Below, one piece after another: positions 1 through 10,213 of a stretch of DNA of 64,000 nucleotides. Under the pieces are notes generated by a model. The model was not told the origin of the DNA and searched no databases. It saw only the letters and a program-made list of their open reading frames with translations. The first letter of the stretch is position 1. Each line of letters begins with the position of its first letter. A program made the position numbers and the translations under genes. The DNA lies in NCBI RefSeq assembly GCF_900103865.1, contig NZ_FNII01000002.1, positions 248,001-312,000 of the forward strand. Direction: 5' to 3'. The stretch is from Vreelandella arcis. GTDB taxonomy: Bacteria > Pseudomonadota > Gammaproteobacteria > Pseudomonadales > Halomonadaceae.

Positions 1-1
1 T

Positions 2-211
2 GCAATGTATCTTGCCTACACGGCAACTGCTTCAACCTACGGTGCGGCAGGGTCGGTGGTAATGATTCTACTGTGGGTTTACTACTCATCGCTTATCCTG
101 TTGTTTGGTGCGGCGTTTACACGTTCGTTATTAGTGCGGCGTGGGCGCCCATTGGTACCGCGCAATAGCGCTGTCCTGATTCAGCACACGCTGAATGAGG
201 ATCATCGTTAA
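2..211 (+). CDS. YihY/BrkB family membrane protein, C-terminal fragment
   Basis: Only the last 69 codons lie in the window; the frame is open to the left edge, so the start is outside. The residues include a hydrophobic segment (VVMILLWVYYSSLILLFGAAF) preceded by TYGAAGS and followed by a basic, polar tail. This order is typical of the last membrane helix of the YihY/BrkB (formerly 'ribonuclease BN') family of polytopic inner-membrane proteins of uncertain function. The stop is 21 bases before acylphosphatase, so the two may be cotranscribed. Family assignment is by pattern recognition from a short fragment. Confidence 0.7.
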   Translation, partial: AMYLAYTATASTYGAAGSVVMILLWVYYSSLILLFGAAFTRSLLVRRGRPLVPRNSAVLIQHTLNEDHR

Positions 212-232
212 GAAGGCATAGAGGAGGGAGCA

Positions 233-508
233 ATGGCAGACTGTTGTGTCCGTGCATGGGTGACAGGGAAGGTGCAAGGTGTGTTGTTTCGGCGTTCCAC
301 TCAGCACCAGGCGCTTGCGCAGAACCTCACTGGCTACGCTAAAAATTTACCTGATGGTCGCGTTAAAGTGCTGCTTTGCGGCAGCCGTGAGGGTGTCAAA
401 CTCGTGAGTGAATGGCTATGGAAGGGCCCTGAAGGGGCGCAGGTGACCCACGTCGAGTTTGACGTGTTGGATCAATGCCACGCCCCGGATCATTTTGCCA
501 CTTATTAA
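233..508 (+). CDS. acyP: Acylphosphatase
   Basis: A 91-residue protein, the usual size for acylphosphatases, which hydrolyse the carboxyl-phosphate bond of acyl phosphates in the cytoplasm. The signature GKVQGVLFRR (residues 13-22) supplies the phosphate-binding loop and catalytic Arg, and GYAKNLPDGRV carries the catalytic Asn. The first signature differs slightly from the common form: Leu replaces Gly/Trp before Phe-Arg. A GAGGGAG ribosome binding site sits about 6 bases upstream of the ATG. The 3' end overlaps the convergent dehydrogenase gene by 4 bases. Confidence 0.93.
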   Translation: MADCCVRAWVTGKVQGVLFRRSTQHQALAQNLTGYAKNLPDGRVKVLLCGSREGVKLVSEWLWKGPEGAQVTHVEFDVLDQCHAPDHFATY

Positions 509-1446
509 TTTTCCGCTTTCCATTGGCGAATATTGTCAGCGGTTAAGCTGACAATATTTTGCCGTGCCTCTGGGGTAACCCAGGCGTTATGCGGCGTAAC
601 AATTAAGTTGAGCGGCTCGTCCAACGCCGCGAGCAGCGGATGGCCATCCCGGGGTGGCTCATGAGGCAGTACATCCACGGCTAGGCCTCCGATTTGTTGG
701 TCGCGCAACGCCGATAACGCGGCTTCTTCGTCGATAATCCCCCCGCGGGCGCAATTAATGAGCAGTAACGATGGCTTAGCCTTGGCCAGCCTTGCTGCGT
801 TAATCAAATGATGGGTCGACTCATTCAGCGGGCAGTGAAGGCTAATGACGTCGGCTTGGGGCATTAATTCGTCTAGCGAGGGGCGATCATCCTTGGCTTC
901 GTTACCCGGACGAGCCGCAAAGCTGATGTGCATACCCAGCGCTTCAGCCAAGCGTGCGACTTCCGAGCCCAGCTCGCCTTGACCGACCATCACTAAGTGT
1001 TTGCCTGCCAGCTGCAGCGTTGGGTAATGTTGCAAGCAAAAGAAATCACTTTGCTGCCATGCACCCGCTGTCAGGTCGCGCTGATAAAGAGGCAATCTGT
1101 TGGCGAGCGTCAGCATGAGCATCAGGGTGTGTTGCGAGACACTCGCGGTACCGTAAGCAGCGACGTTTTTGACCACAATATCTTGGTGCTTGGCTGCATC
1201 TAAATCAATATTGTTAAGCCCAGTGGCGAGCACGCAAATTAATTTAAGCGAAGGAAGCTGCTGGAGCGTCTCGGCATCTAAGACGACTTTATTTACAATC
1301 GCTATGTCGGCATTAGCCAGACGCTCCCGGGCTTGCTGCGTTGTACTTTGGCCAAAAACCTCGAGATGCGATACCACGCTGCGGATAGCCGCTAAATCAA
1401 TTTGTGGGCCGAGACTTTCGGCATCCAACATCACTGCATTAAGCAT
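505..1446 (-). CDS. D-2-hydroxyacid dehydrogenase (glycerate dehydrogenase-like)
   Basis: A 313-residue NAD(P)-dependent D-isomer-specific 2-hydroxyacid dehydrogenase. It shows the Rossmann motif VGQGELGSEVARL mid-protein, then the catalytic Arg in NCARGGIIDE, the Glu in LPHEPPRDG and the His in TPHNAWVTPEAR, in the family order. The family reduces 2-oxoacids such as hydroxypyruvate or glyoxylate; the C-terminal pattern is closest to HprA-type glycerate dehydrogenase, but the substrate cannot be fixed from sequence. The frame is open further upstream. I chose the ATG at 1446 because GGAG lies 9 bases before it and the family N-terminus fits. Confidence 0.88.
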   Translation of the reverse strand: MLNAVMLDAESLGPQIDLAAIRSVVSHLEVFGQSTTQQARERLANADIAIVNKVVLDAETLQQLPSLKLICVLATGLNNIDLDAAKHQDIVVKNVAAYGTASVSQHTLMLMLTLANRLPLYQRDLTAGAWQQSDFFCLQHYPTLQLAGKHLVMVGQGELGSEVARLAEALGMHISFAARPGNEAKDDRPSLDELMPQADVISLHCPLNESTHHLINAARLAKAKPSLLLINCARGGIIDEEAALSALRDQQIGGLAVDVLPHEPPRDGHPLLAALDEPLNLIVTPHNAWVTPEARQNIVSLTADNIRQWKAEN

Positions 1447-1628
1447 TTTTTTGATCTCCAAAACCCACTGGTGACGCATAGCCTTGCTCGGCAGGGGGCA
1501 CAAAAGGGTATAATAACTCGGCGTGAATAATCATCGCCTTGGAATTTATCCCGACGGGCCGCATATCGCAGCTTGGCAGCCTTGATGCTGCTGTATTGTC
1601 GGAGTTGAGCTTTTTAGGAGTCATCAAC

Positions 1629-1913
1629 ATGCCCATCTATGAATATGAGTGCAAGGCCTGCGGCCATCGCATGGATAAATTGCAAAAAATTAGCGCAGAG
1701 CCGCTGACGGACTGCCCCGCCTGTGAACGCGATAGCTTATCGCGCCTCGTATCGGCGGCGGGCTTTCGTTTAGCGGGCGGTGGCTGGTACGAAACAGATT
1801 TTAAAACCGGCAGCAAAAAGAATTTGGTTGCTGACGCGAAGGGCACGACTACAGAGACCAGCAGCCAAAAAGGCGACAGTCAAACGCCCAAGAAAAAAGA
1901 CACGGCGGCCTAG
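1629..1913 (+). CDS. FmdB-type zinc ribbon protein
   Basis: A 94-residue protein that begins MPIYEYECKACG, the hallmark of the FmdB/CxxC_CxxC_SSSS regulatory-protein family. Two CxxC knuckles (CKACG and CPACE), about 20 residues apart, form the zinc ribbon. The tail is Lys/Thr/Ser-rich and probably disordered. The ATG at 1629 is preceded by TAGGAG at good spacing. The gene sits just upstream of aspS, a common arrangement in gammaproteobacteria. The biochemical function of the family is not established. Confidence 0.9.
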   Translation: MPIYEYECKACGHRMDKLQKISAEPLTDCPACERDSLSRLVSAAGFRLAGGGWYETDFKTGSKKNLVADAKGTTTETSSQKGDSQTPKKKDTAA

Positions 1914-1977
1914 CCGACGTTGTTAGGGTCGAAAGACCCATGATCCCTCTTTGCCACGAAACACAACAGGATGAAAC

Positions 1978-3759
1978 ATGCGCAGTCATTATTGCGGCCA
2001 GCTGAACGAAACATTGGTGGACCAGACGGTCACCGTATGCGGATGGGTGCATCGCCGCCGTGACCACGGTGGGGTTATCTTCCTCGATATGCGCGATCGC
2101 GACGGCGTCGCTCAGTTCGTAGTGGATCCGGATACCGCCGAGGCGTTTGCCAATGCCGACCGCGCCCGCAGTGAGTACGTTCTGCGCATTTCGGGCCGTG
2201 TTCGGCCGCGCCCTGAAGGAACGCAAAACCCCAATATGCCCACTGGGATGATTGAAGTACTGGCAAAAAGTGTCGAGGTGCTCAATACCGCGGTTACGCC
2301 ACCTTTCCAGCTTGATGAACACGGCAAAGTGGGTGAAGAGGTGCGTCTAAAGCACCGCTACATTGATTTACGCCGCCCCGACATGATCGACAAGCTGCGC
2401 CTGCGCTCACGGATATCGCACACCGTTCGTGCGTTTCTTGAGAACCAAGGGTTCTTGGATATTGAAACGCCGGTGCTCACACGTGCGACGCCAGAAGGGG
2501 CACGTGACTACTTGGTACCCAGCCGTACTCACGCCGGTAGCTTCTTTGCGCTACCGCAGTCACCACAGCTGTTCAAGCAGTTACTGATGGTGGCTGGGTT
2601 TGATCGCTATTATCAAATTGCCAAGTGCTTCCGCGATGAAGATCTGCGCGCTGACCGTCAGCCTGAGTTCACACAGATCGATATCGAGGCCTCGTTCGTC
2701 GAAGAAAACGACATTATGGACATCACCGAGTCCATGATTCGCCAACTCTTCCAGGAGGTTCTCGACGTCGGGTTACCCGCTTTTCCGCGTATGACCTGGC
2801 AGGAAGCCATGGATCGATTCGGTTCTGACAAGCCGGATTTGCGCATTCCACTCGAGCTGACCGATGTAGATGATCTGATGAAACAGGTCGACTTCAAAGT
2901 CTTCTCTGGCCCCGCTTCGGCTGACGATGGTCGTGTTGCTGCATTAAAAGTACCCGGCGGCGCATCGCTATCGCGCAAGGAAATCGACGAATACACCAAG
3001 TTCGTGGGTATCTACGGCGCAAAAGGGCTGGCCTGGATCAAAGTTAACGAACGGGCTAAAGGACTTGAGGGCCTGCAGTCGCCGATTGTGAAGTTCATGG
3101 AAAACGTGGTGGAGGAGCTACTCGACCGTGTTGATGCCAAAGATGGCGACATTATCTTCTTTGGCGCCGACAAGGCGCGCATTGTGAATGAAGCCATTGG
3201 CGCGCTGCGAGTTAAATTGGGCGCAGACCTGGATCTGTATACCCAAGCATGGGCACCGCTTTGGGTGGTCGACTTCCCGATGTTTGAAGCAGACGATAAC
3301 GGTCGACTCAGCCCATTGCATCACCCCTTTACTGCGCCTGCATGTTCGCCAGAAGCGCTCAAGGCCGACCCGGCCAACGCGCTATCTCGCGCCTACGATA
3401 TGGTGCTTAACGGCACTGAGCTTGGCGGCGGTTCAATCCGTATTCATGATCAAACCATGCAAAGCACGGTGTTTGATATTTTGGGGATTGGCGAAGAAGA
3501 GGCACAGGAGAAATTTGGCTTCTTACTCGATGCCCTGCAGTACGGCGCGCCACCCCATGGCGGCCTGGCATTTGGTTTAGACCGCTTGGTGATGCTGATG
3601 GCCGGTGCCAAAACGATTCGTGAAGTTATCGCCTTCCCGAAAACCCAAAGCGCTGCGTGCTTAATGACCGACGCGCCGGGCGAGGTTAGCGCGGAGCAGC
3701 TAAAAGACCTCAACATTCGTCTGCGTCAAAAAGCCAAGGCGGAATCCACCGCTGAGTAA
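1978..3759 (+). CDS. aspS: Aspartate--tRNA ligase
   Basis: A 593-residue class II aminoacyl-tRNA synthetase of the bacterial type that charges tRNA-Asp with aspartate in the cytoplasm. It has an N-terminal OB-fold anticodon-binding domain (residues 1-110), class II motif 2 ([14 protein letters not shown]), a bacterial GAD insertion (about 285-415) and C-terminal motif 3 ([15 protein letters not shown]). Length matches the family. Pseudomonas-type AspRS enzymes are often non-discriminating and also charge tRNA-Asn; sequence alone does not decide that here. A strong terminator follows. Confidence 0.98.
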   Translation: MRSHYCGQLNETLVDQTVTVCGWVHRRRDHGGVIFLDMRDRDGVAQFVVDPDTAEAFANADRARSEYVLRISGRVRPRPEGTQNPNMPTGMIEVLAKSVEVLNTAVTPPFQLDEHGKVGEEVRLKHRYIDLRRPDMIDKLRLRSRISHTVRAFLENQGFLDIETPVLTRATPEGARDYLVPSRTHAGSFFALPQSPQLFKQLLMVAGFDRYYQIAKCFRDEDLRADRQPEFTQIDIEASFVEENDIMDITESMIRQLFQEVLDVGLPAFPRMTWQEAMDRFGSDKPDLRIPLELTDVDDLMKQVDFKVFSGPASADDGRVAALKVPGGASLSRKEIDEYTKFVGIYGAKGLAWIKVNERAKGLEGLQSPIVKFMENVVEELLDRVDAKDGDIIFFGADKARIVNEAIGALRVKLGADLDLYTQAWAPLWVVDFPMFEADDNGRLSPLHHPFTAPACSPEALKADPANALSRAYDMVLNGTELGGGSIRIHDQTMQSTVFDILGIGEEEAQEKFGFLLDALQYGAPPHGGLAFGLDRLVMLMAGAKTIREVIAFPKTQSAACLMTDAPGEVSAEQLKDLNIRLRQKAKAESTAE

Positions 3760-3777
3760 GCGATGAATGTCCTTGTA

Positions 3778-3806
3778 ACACCGGCGCCCAGGCGTCGGTG
3801 TTTTTG
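3778..3806 (+). terminator. Rho-independent terminator after aspS
   Basis: An 11-bp GC-rich inverted repeat (3778-3788 with 3791-3801, one G-T pair and a tiny loop) runs directly into TTTTT. It separates aspS from ruvC, so ruvC must have its own promoter or rely on readthrough. Confidence 0.85.
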
Positions 3807-3830
3807 TATGGATCACCCGAGTGCTGTCAT

Positions 3831-4388
3831 ATGCAGGCAACATCCTCCCCTTCATCGCTGCGAATTCTGGGCATTGACCCCGGCTCGCGGATCACCGGCT
3901 ACGGCGTTATCGATCTTGTCGGGGTAGTGCCGCGTTATGTCGCCAGCGGCTGTATTCGCACCGCTGAAGGCGCGCTGGAGCAGCGGTTAGCCCAAATATA
4001 CGCCGGCCTTGGTGAAGTAGTGGGCTTGCATCGGCCTGATGCGGTGGCGATAGAACGCGTTTTTATGGCCAAAAACCCTGATTCAGCGCTAAAACTCGGC
4101 CAGGCAAGAGGGGCGGCGCTGGTGTGCATGGCTAATCACGGTCTAGCGATTGACGAATATGCCGCGCGACAAATTAAGCAAGCCGTCACCGGCCAGGGGG
4201 GCGCTGATAAGGGCCAGGTACAGCACATGGTGACGGCTATTTTGCGGCTTGCCGACTCGCCGCAAGCGGATGCCGCGGACGCGTTAGCTATCGCGTTGAC
4301 CCATGCCTACGCGAGCAACGGTGTGCCAACGTTGTCCGCCCGAGGCAATGGTCGCCGCCGCTCGACAGGCCGTTGGCGGCTGTCTTAG
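3831..4388 (+). CDS. ruvC: Crossover junction endodeoxyribonuclease RuvC
   Basis: A 185-residue RNase H-fold resolvase that cuts Holliday junctions in partnership with RuvAB. The acidic catalytic residues are visible in [13 protein letters not shown] (Asp), IERVFMAKN (Glu) and [15 protein letters not shown] (two Asp). The frame opens earlier, at 3798, but that region is the aspS terminator; the ATG at 3831 places the IDPG motif at the usual distance from the start. No clear Shine-Dalgarno sequence is visible. It heads the ruvC-ruvA-ruvB set. Confidence 0.97.
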   Translation: MQATSSPSSLRILGIDPGSRITGYGVIDLVGVVPRYVASGCIRTAEGALEQRLAQIYAGLGEVVGLHRPDAVAIERVFMAKNPDSALKLGQARGAALVCMANHGLAIDEYAARQIKQAVTGQGGADKGQVQHMVTAILRLADSPQADAADALAIALTHAYASNGVPTLSARGNGRRRSTGRWRLS

Positions 4389-4464
4389 TGGCACGCAAAC
4401 CACTGGTCACTTGTACAGAGTCGCTTTATAGTGGCGGTTGGTTTTGCTTAGCGCGAGCGTAAAT

Positions 4465-5073
4465 ATGATTGGACGGCTTCAAGGCCAGTTAATAGACAAG
4501 CAACCTCCCTGGATTGTCGTCGATGTACAGGGAGTGGGGTATGAGTTAGAAGCGTCGATGACGACGCTGGTCGCACTACCGTCGGTCGGGGAGCAGGTTT
4601 TTTTATATACCCATCTAAGTATTCGTGACGACGCGCACCTGCTCTATGGGTTTGGCCGTGCGCACGAACGCGCCCTGTTTCGTGCTTTGATTAAGGTCAA
4701 TGGCGTTGGGCCAAAGCTGGCATTGGGCATCTTGTCGGGCATGGACGAAGATGCTTTTATGCGCTGCGTGCGCGATGATGACAGCAAAGCTTTAACCAAG
4801 CTTCCCGGTGTGGGTAAGAAAACCGCTGATCGACTCATCATCGAAATGCGTGACCGTTTTCCCGAATGGGAGAATGGTCAGGACGGGTCGCTACTGCTTG
4901 AAGCTAGCAACGGTCAGAGCGCTACACGCAACAGCGTGGCGGATGCTGAGGCTGCCCTGGTAAGCCTTGGCTATAAATTGACCGAAGCCTCAAAGATGCT
5001 GGCGGATCTCGACAGCTCTCAGTCGACCGAAGCACTCATTAAAGCGGCGCTGACGCAGCGTATGAAGGGCTAA
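4465..5073 (+). CDS. ruvA: Holliday junction branch migration protein RuvA
   Basis: A 202-residue protein beginning MIGRLQGQLIDKQPP, the conserved RuvA start. It contains the OB-fold domain, tandem helix-hairpin-helix motifs (VNGVGPKLALGILSGM and LPGVGKKTADRLIIEMRDR) and a C-terminal three-helix domain that contacts RuvB. It forms the tetrameric junction-binding core of the RuvAB motor. The frame is open nine codons further upstream, but only the chosen start fits the family. ruvB follows 48 bases downstream. Confidence 0.97.
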   Translation: MIGRLQGQLIDKQPPWIVVDVQGVGYELEASMTTLVALPSVGEQVFLYTHLSIRDDAHLLYGFGRAHERALFRALIKVNGVGPKLALGILSGMDEDAFMRCVRDDDSKALTKLPGVGKKTADRLIIEMRDRFPEWENGQDGSLLLEASNGQSATRNSVADAEAALVSLGYKLTEASKMLADLDSSQSTEALIKAALTQRMKG

Positions 5074-5121
5074 TCGCGATAATGTTCTCGCCTTTAACGA
5101 TGGACGTAAAAAAGAGCGCTT

Positions 5122-6159
5122 ATGCTAGAGCACGATCGATTGATTGCCGCTGAACCAGAGCAGGGTGAAGTCCGCATCGACCATGCGATTCGTCCTAAAC
5201 GGCTCCAAGACTATATCGGCCAACCGCGGGTACGCGAACAGCTGGAAATATTCATTGGTGCTGCCCGGCTGCGCGGCGAAAGCCTGGATCATACCCTGGT
5301 ATTTGGCCCCCCCGGCCTGGGTAAAACCACCTTGGCGAACATTATTGCCACGGAAATGGGCGTCGGGCTTAAAGCTACCTCCGGCCCGGTATTAGAGCGT
5401 GCCGGTGATTTAGCCGCGATGCTGACGAATTTAGAGCCGGGCGACGTCCTGTTTATTGATGAAATCCACCGCTTGTCGCCCGTGGTCGAGGAAGTGCTTT
5501 ACCCGGCGATGGAAGATTTCCAGCTCGATATTATGATCGGGGAAGGGCCCGCCGCGCGTTCGATTAAGTTGGATTTACCACGCTTTACGCTGGTTGGGGC
5601 GACTACGCGAGCCGGGCTACTCACCTCGCCATTGCGCGACCGTTTTGGCATTGTCCAGCGGCTGGAGTTTTACAATCTAACGGAACTGACTGAAATCGTC
5701 ACCCGTTCAGCCAAACTGTTGGGCGTAGAAGCTCATCATGAGGGGGCCGTTGAGGTGGCGCGCCGGTCGAGGGGAACCCCGCGGATAGCCAACAGGCTGC
5801 TGCGCCGAGTGCGTGACTACGCTGAAATGAAAGGCAACGGCGTCGTCGATGCTACGTTGGCCGATGCCGCACTCAATATGCTCAATGTCGACCACCACGG
5901 TTTAGACCATATGGACAGGCGATTGCTATTGGCGATGATCGATAAATTCGACGGCGGCCCGGTGGGCGTCGATTCGCTCTCTGCTGCTATCAGCGAAGAG
6001 CGTGACACCATCGAAGACGTCATTGAGCCTTACTTAATTCAACAAGGGTTGATGATGCGAACCCCAAGAGGACGGGTTGTCACGCGCCAGGCCTGGCTGC
6101 ATTTTGAACGCGTACCCCATGAAGCGGCCATTGAACCCCAGGGTGAGCAGCGCCCATGA
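5122..6159 (+). CDS. ruvB: Holliday junction branch migration ATPase RuvB
   Basis: A 345-residue AAA+ hexameric motor that drives branch migration. Walker A is [12 protein letters not shown], Walker B is LFIDEIHR, sensor 1 lies in VGATTRAG, and the C-terminal winged helix ([15 protein letters not shown]) closes the protein. Its stop overlaps the ATG of the next gene (ATGA at 6156-6159), so translation is probably coupled to ybgC. This links the ruv genes to the tol-pal operon, as in many gammaproteobacteria. Confidence 0.98.
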   Translation: MLEHDRLIAAEPEQGEVRIDHAIRPKRLQDYIGQPRVREQLEIFIGAARLRGESLDHTLVFGPPGLGKTTLANIIATEMGVGLKATSGPVLERAGDLAAMLTNLEPGDVLFIDEIHRLSPVVEEVLYPAMEDFQLDIMIGEGPAARSIKLDLPRFTLVGATTRAGLLTSPLRDRFGIVQRLEFYNLTELTEIVTRSAKLLGVEAHHEGAVEVARRSRGTPRIANRLLRRVRDYAEMKGNGVVDATLADAALNMLNVDHHGLDHMDRRLLLAMIDKFDGGPVGVDSLSAAISEERDTIEDVIEPYLIQQGLMMRTPRGRVVTRQAWLHFERVPHEAAIEPQGEQRP

Positions 6160-6548
6160 GTCAATCGTTACGCTTTCCGGTTCGCGTTTACATGGAAGAT
6201 ACAGACGCGGGCGGTATTGTCTACTACGTTAACTACCTGAAGTTTATGGAGCGTGCCCGCAGCGAATGGCTGAGAGCCCAGGGGCTTGACCAACAATCGC
6301 TGCTGGACGAAGGCACGCAGCTAGTGGTATATCGCTTGTCCTGTCACTACACCCAACCTGCGCGGTTAGACGATGCGCTTGAGGTCAGTGCCGAAGTGGT
6401 CAGTATTGGCCGCTGCCGAATGACATTTGAGCAGTGCGTGTGGCGGGGAACGGAACGTCTTTGTGCTGCCACGGTCGAGATAGCGTGCTTAAGCGCGCAG
6501 CATCTTCGCCCCATGGCATGGCCGTCTGCACTCAAGTCGGTAATGTGA
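6156..6548 (+). CDS. ybgC: Tol-Pal system-associated acyl-CoA thioesterase YbgC
   Basis: A 130-residue hotdog-fold thioesterase of the 4-hydroxybenzoyl-CoA thioesterase type. The signature [26 protein letters not shown] near the N-terminus holds the catalytic Asp. YbgC acts on acyl-CoA or acyl-ACP and is linked with phospholipid metabolism at the inner membrane. It overlaps ruvB by 4 bases and precedes tolQ, its standard position. Confidence 0.96.
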   Translation: MSQSLRFPVRVYMEDTDAGGIVYYVNYLKFMERARSEWLRAQGLDQQSLLDEGTQLVVYRLSCHYTQPARLDDALEVSAEVVSIGRCRMTFEQCVWRGTERLCAATVEIACLSAQHLRPMAWPSALKSVM

Positions 6549-6602
6549 TTCACGATGCGGGCAGGTTATTTCCACACTTATTAATGATTGATGAGGGCAC
6601 TT

Positions 6603-7292
6603 GTGAACGATAATGCCATGTCTATTCCCCACCTGGTCATGAATGCCAGTTTTGTGGTTCAACTGGTCATGCTGCTCTTAGCAGTGGGATCGATACTCTC
6701 GTGGATAGTGATTTTCCAACGCGGCATTGCCATTCGCCGTGCTCAAAATGAATATGCCCAGTTCGAGGAAACATTCTGGTCAGGCGTTGATTTAAATGAG
6801 CTTTACCGGGAAATTCCCACCGACGACCCTCGCCACGGTGCTGAGCATGTTTTTCAAGCGGGATTCCGCGAATTCAATCGTTTAATGCCTAAAACGCGCA
6901 ATACCTCAACGATTTTGGAAGGTGTTCAACGCAGCATGCGGGTGGCTTGGTCACGTGAAGAAGACCGGCTCACGCAGCATCTGGTGTTCCTGGCAACGGT
7001 TGCCTCTGCCAGCCCCTATATCGGGTTATTTGGCACCGTATGGGGCATTATGGGGTCTTTCCAATCGCTTTCGATGACGCAGCAAGCCACCCTGGCCACG
7101 GTCGCTCCTTGGATTGCAGAGGCCTTGATTGCGACGGCGATGGGGCTATTTGCTGCGATTCCCGCGGTTATTTTCTACAACCGACTCTCCAATAGCGCTG
7201 GCCGTCTGCTGGGCAAATACGAAGATTTCGCCGAAGAATTTCACGCTATCTTGCATCGTAACCTGCAAGGGCGTGACAGCGCGTCAAGCTAA
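6603..7292 (+). CDS. tolQ: Tol-Pal system protein TolQ
   Basis: A 229-residue inner-membrane protein with three transmembrane helices: one near residues 10-35, then a cytoplasmic loop, then two between about 130 and 195 that include ASPYIGLFGTVWGIMGSF and ALIATAMGLFAAIPAVIFYN. With TolR it forms the proton-driven motor of the Tol-Pal system (MotA/ExbB family). I chose GTG at 6603 because GAGGG lies 5 bases upstream and the length then matches the family. The alternative ATG at 6591 adds four residues. Confidence 0.95.
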   Translation: MNDNAMSIPHLVMNASFVVQLVMLLLAVGSILSWIVIFQRGIAIRRAQNEYAQFEETFWSGVDLNELYREIPTDDPRHGAEHVFQAGFREFNRLMPKTRNTSTILEGVQRSMRVAWSREEDRLTQHLVFLATVASASPYIGLFGTVWGIMGSFQSLSMTQQATLATVAPWIAEALIATAMGLFAAIPAVIFYNRLSNSAGRLLGKYEDFAEEFHAILHRNLQGRDSASS

Positions 7293-7304
7293 GGGAGTAA
7301 CCCC

Positions 7305-7742
7305 ATGCAAGGACCGTTTAAACGCGGCGGACAGCAAAAGCCCATGGGCGAAATTAACGTTGTCCCCTTTATTGATGTCATGCTGGTTTTGTTGGTCATC
7401 TTCATGATTACCGCTCCAATGTTAAATCAAGGGGTGGATGTGGAGCTGCCTCAGGTTAACTCAGAGCCAATTGAAAGCCAGGACGATAGCGACCCGATCA
7501 TCATCTCCATTGATCGAGAGGGCGCCTATCACATTAGCCTGGGTGACGAGGCAACTCAGGTATCCCTTGATGAAATCACCAGCCGGGTTAACGCCATCTT
7601 AGGACAGCGTCCTGATACCCCCGTGATGGTGCGGGGCGACCAAAGCGTGGCTTATGGTGAAGTCGTCGTCTTAATGAGCACTTTGCAGCGTTCGGGCGTC
7701 GCCAACGTGGGGCTCATTTCTGAGCCGCCACGGAATGAGTAA
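7305..7742 (+). CDS. tolR: Tol-Pal system protein TolR
   Basis: A 145-residue single-span inner-membrane protein of the ExbD/TolR family. The helix NVVPFIDVMLVLLVIFMITA carries the Asp that handles protons in TolQR motors. The remainder is a periplasmic domain. A GGGAG ribosome binding site precedes the ATG. It lies 12 bases after tolQ and abuts or overlaps tolA, depending on the tolA start. Confidence 0.97.
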   Translation: MQGPFKRGGQQKPMGEINVVPFIDVMLVLLVIFMITAPMLNQGVDVELPQVNSEPIESQDDSDPIIISIDREGAYHISLGDEATQVSLDEITSRVNAILGQRPDTPVMVRGDQSVAYGEVVVLMSTLQRSGVANVGLISEPPRNE

Positions 7743-7755
7743 GGGCGCACAGGAC

Positions 7756-8889
7756 ATGGCTGTAAAGAAACCTCGTGATCCTCAAGACGTTAGCTATACC
7801 TGGCCAGTTATTTTCGCAGTTGCGGTGCATTTGTTGATCGTGCTGATATCGGTGATTCATTGGCCTGAGGGAGACGCTGAACCGGATTCGTCGTCTATCG
7901 TTCAGGCAACGTTGGTTCGTACCGACGCCTACACTGACCAGGCCCCACAAGCCAACGATCAATCAGCGGCGATGGAAGCCGCTGATGAGACGGCCGAAGA
8001 ACCCGTCGTCGACACCCAGTCGGAGGATGAAGAAGCCGCCGAGCAAGCGCAAGCCGCTGAGGAACAAGCCGAGCGAGAAGCCGCTGAGGCAGAAGCTCAA
8101 GCCCTTGAAGAGGCTAGAGCCGAAGCTGAAGCTGAGGCGCAGCGTCGCCAAGAAGAAGCCGAAGCGTTGGCCGAACGCCAGCGCGAAGCTGAGCAACAGC
8201 GCCGTCAGGAAGAAGCCGAGGCCGAGCAACGGCGTGAAGCCGAAGAGCAACGCCGCCAGGAAGAGGCGGAAGCTGAGGCCCAGCGTCAGCGCGAAGCCGA
8301 AGAGCAGCGCCAACAGGAAGAGGCGGAAGCTGAGGCCCAGCGCCAGCGTGAAGCCGAAGAGCAACGTCGCCAAGAAGAGGCTGAAGCGGAGGCCGAACGT
8401 CAGCGTGAAGCAGAGGCAGAAGCCGAACGTGAGCGTGAAGCTGAACAACAGCGCCGTCAGGAAGAAGCCGAAGCGGAGGCCCAGCGCCAGCGTGAAGCTG
8501 AAGAACAGCAGCGCCTCCAGGCAGAGGCGGAAGCCGCCATGCAGCGCCAGCTAGAAGGTGAAGCCCAGGCTGCTGCTGAGGCACGCCAGGCTGCGCAAGC
8601 CGCCAACAGCTTCTTGACGATCGTCAAGCGGGCCGTTGAGCAGGCATGGATTATCCCGTCAGAGGCAGGTGACTCAATGAGTGCTACGCTTCAAGTCAGG
8701 TTAGGCCCGTCTGGCGAGGTATTGGCGACGTCGGTGGTGTCGTCTAGTGGTAATAACACGTTTGACCGCTCGGCGATGCAAGCAGTTGAGCATGCAGCAC
8801 CGTTCGGCGAACTACGCGAGTTGCCAACCGAACAGCAGCGCAATTTACGTCAATTCAATCTGCGATTTACCCCGGGGGATGTTCGCTGA
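7756..8889 (+). CDS. tolA: Cell envelope integrity protein TolA
   Basis: About 377 residues: a short cytoplasmic start, one transmembrane helix ([21 protein letters not shown]), a long Ala/Glu/Gln/Arg-rich helical domain (about residues 75-275) built from [20 protein letters not shown] repeats, and a C-terminal globular domain ([17 protein letters not shown] onward). It bridges TolQR in the inner membrane to TolB/Pal at the outer membrane. The start is uncertain: ATG at 7735 overlaps tolR by 8 bases, whereas ATG at 7756 leaves a short gap. The repeats make long false reading frames in the other frames. Confidence 0.94.
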   Translation: MAVKKPRDPQDVSYTWPVIFAVAVHLLIVLISVIHWPEGDAEPDSSSIVQATLVRTDAYTDQAPQANDQSAAMEAADETAEEPVVDTQSEDEEAAEQAQAAEEQAEREAAEAEAQALEEARAEAEAEAQRRQEEAEALAERQREAEQQRRQEEAEAEQRREAEEQRRQEEAEAEAQRQREAEEQRQQEEAEAEAQRQREAEEQRRQEEAEAEAERQREAEAEAEREREAEQQRRQEEAEAEAQRQREAEEQQRLQAEAEAAMQRQLEGEAQAAAEARQAAQAANSFLTIVKRAVEQAWIIPSEAGDSMSATLQVRLGPSGEVLATSVVSSSGNNTFDRSAMQAVEHAAPFGELRELPTEQQRNLRQFNLRFTPGDVR

Positions 8890-10178
8890 TGCACACCATA
8901 AGTAAGGCATGGCTATTCTGTTTATTGCTCGCAATGAGCTCGGTTGCGAGTGCAAACTTAACCATAGAGATAACCCGCGGTAGCGACGAAGCGCTACCCA
9001 TTGGCGTAGTGCCGTTTGAGGGCTCGCAAGGAATGCCCGAAGACGTGGCGCAAATTATTCATAATAATCTGGAGCGCAGCGGTTCTTTTGACCCTCTAGA
9101 GCGCAGCTCGATGTTTGAACAGCCAAGTCAAGCAAGCGACGTCCGATTCAGCACCTGGCGTTCACTCGATGTTCGTTACTTGGTGGTTGGACAAGCCGAG
9201 CGCACCAGTGAAGGCTACCGGATTCAGTATGACCTGATGGACATCAGCGGTCAGCAGCGCATGATGAGTGAGACCGTTACCGCTCGCGAAGGTGACCTGC
9301 GTGGTGCCGCTCATTACATCAGCGATCAGATTTTTGAGGCGATCACTGATATTCGGGGCGCCTTCTCGACGCGTATTGCCTACGTGACTGCCCAGGGGGT
9401 GGGGGATAACACCGCTTACGGTCTGTACGTTGCCGATGCCGATGGTCGCAACAGCCAGCAGATTTTGACGTCGGATCAGCCGATTTTATCGCCCGCCTGG
9501 TCGCCGGATGGCGGCAAGCTTGCTTACGTTTCCTTCGAGAGTGGGCGCCCTGAAATCTTTGTACAGGAAGTTAATAGCGGTAATCGTGCTCGCATTACCT
9601 CCTTTGAAGGGATTAACGGCGCGCCCGTCTGGTCACCCAATGGTCGCCGGCTGGCTATGTCGTTGTCCAAAGACGGGCAACCTGAGATCTACATCATGGA
9701 GATTGCGGATCGCTCGTTAACCCGCATCACGCAAAACAACAGTATTGATACCGAGCCTGCCTGGTCGCCGGATGGCAACCGCCTGCTTTTCACCTCTGAC
9801 CGCAGCGGTGGCCCACAAATTTATCAGCACACGCTTGGCAGCGGCGAAACCGAGCGTATGACCTTTACCGGTAATTATAATGCCCGGGCACGATTCTCAC
9901 CTGACGGCGATGACATCTTTCTTATTCACCGTTCGGATCGTGGTTTTCAAGTTGCTCGGCAGAATATTGAGAGTGGCCGCTTGATCACGCTGAGTGATTC
10001 CACCCGTGATGAATCTCCTAGTGTTGCGCCGAACGGGACCATGGTAATCTTCGCTACCCAACAAGGTAACACTGGGGTGCTGAGTGCCGTTTCCGCCGAT
10101 GGCCGTTCGTCATTCAGGCTTCCCGCAGCACAAGGTGATGTGCGTGACCCCGCATGGTCGCCGTTCTTAAACGAATGA
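8889..10178 (+). CDS. tolB: Tol-Pal system beta-propeller protein TolB
   Basis: A 429-residue periplasmic protein. A signal peptide ([22 protein letters not shown]) is followed by the N-terminal domain with GVVPF, and then by a six-bladed propeller marked by repeats such as [36 protein letters not shown] and [12 protein letters not shown]. TolB binds Pal and the colicin-type partners of the Tol system. The ATG shares its first base with the last base of the tolA stop codon. Confidence 0.97.
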   Translation: MHTISKAWLFCLLLAMSSVASANLTIEITRGSDEALPIGVVPFEGSQGMPEDVAQIIHNNLERSGSFDPLERSSMFEQPSQASDVRFSTWRSLDVRYLVVGQAERTSEGYRIQYDLMDISGQQRMMSETVTAREGDLRGAAHYISDQIFEAITDIRGAFSTRIAYVTAQGVGDNTAYGLYVADADGRNSQQILTSDQPILSPAWSPDGGKLAYVSFESGRPEIFVQEVNSGNRARITSFEGINGAPVWSPNGRRLAMSLSKDGQPEIYIMEIADRSLTRITQNNSIDTEPAWSPDGNRLLFTSDRSGGPQIYQHTLGSGETERMTFTGNYNARARFSPDGDDIFLIHRSDRGFQVARQNIESGRLITLSDSTRDESPSVAPNGTMVIFATQQGNTGVLSAVSADGRSSFRLPAAQGDVRDPAWSPFLNE

Positions 10179-10213
10179 AGTACATTCACATTTTTCAGAC
10201 AAGGAGTCTGATT

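Noticed and set aside
7963..8584. Long reading frames on both strands within tolA
   Set aside because: They arise from the repetitive Glu/Ala/Gln/Arg codons of the TolA helical domain; translations are low-complexity and lack ribosome binding sites.
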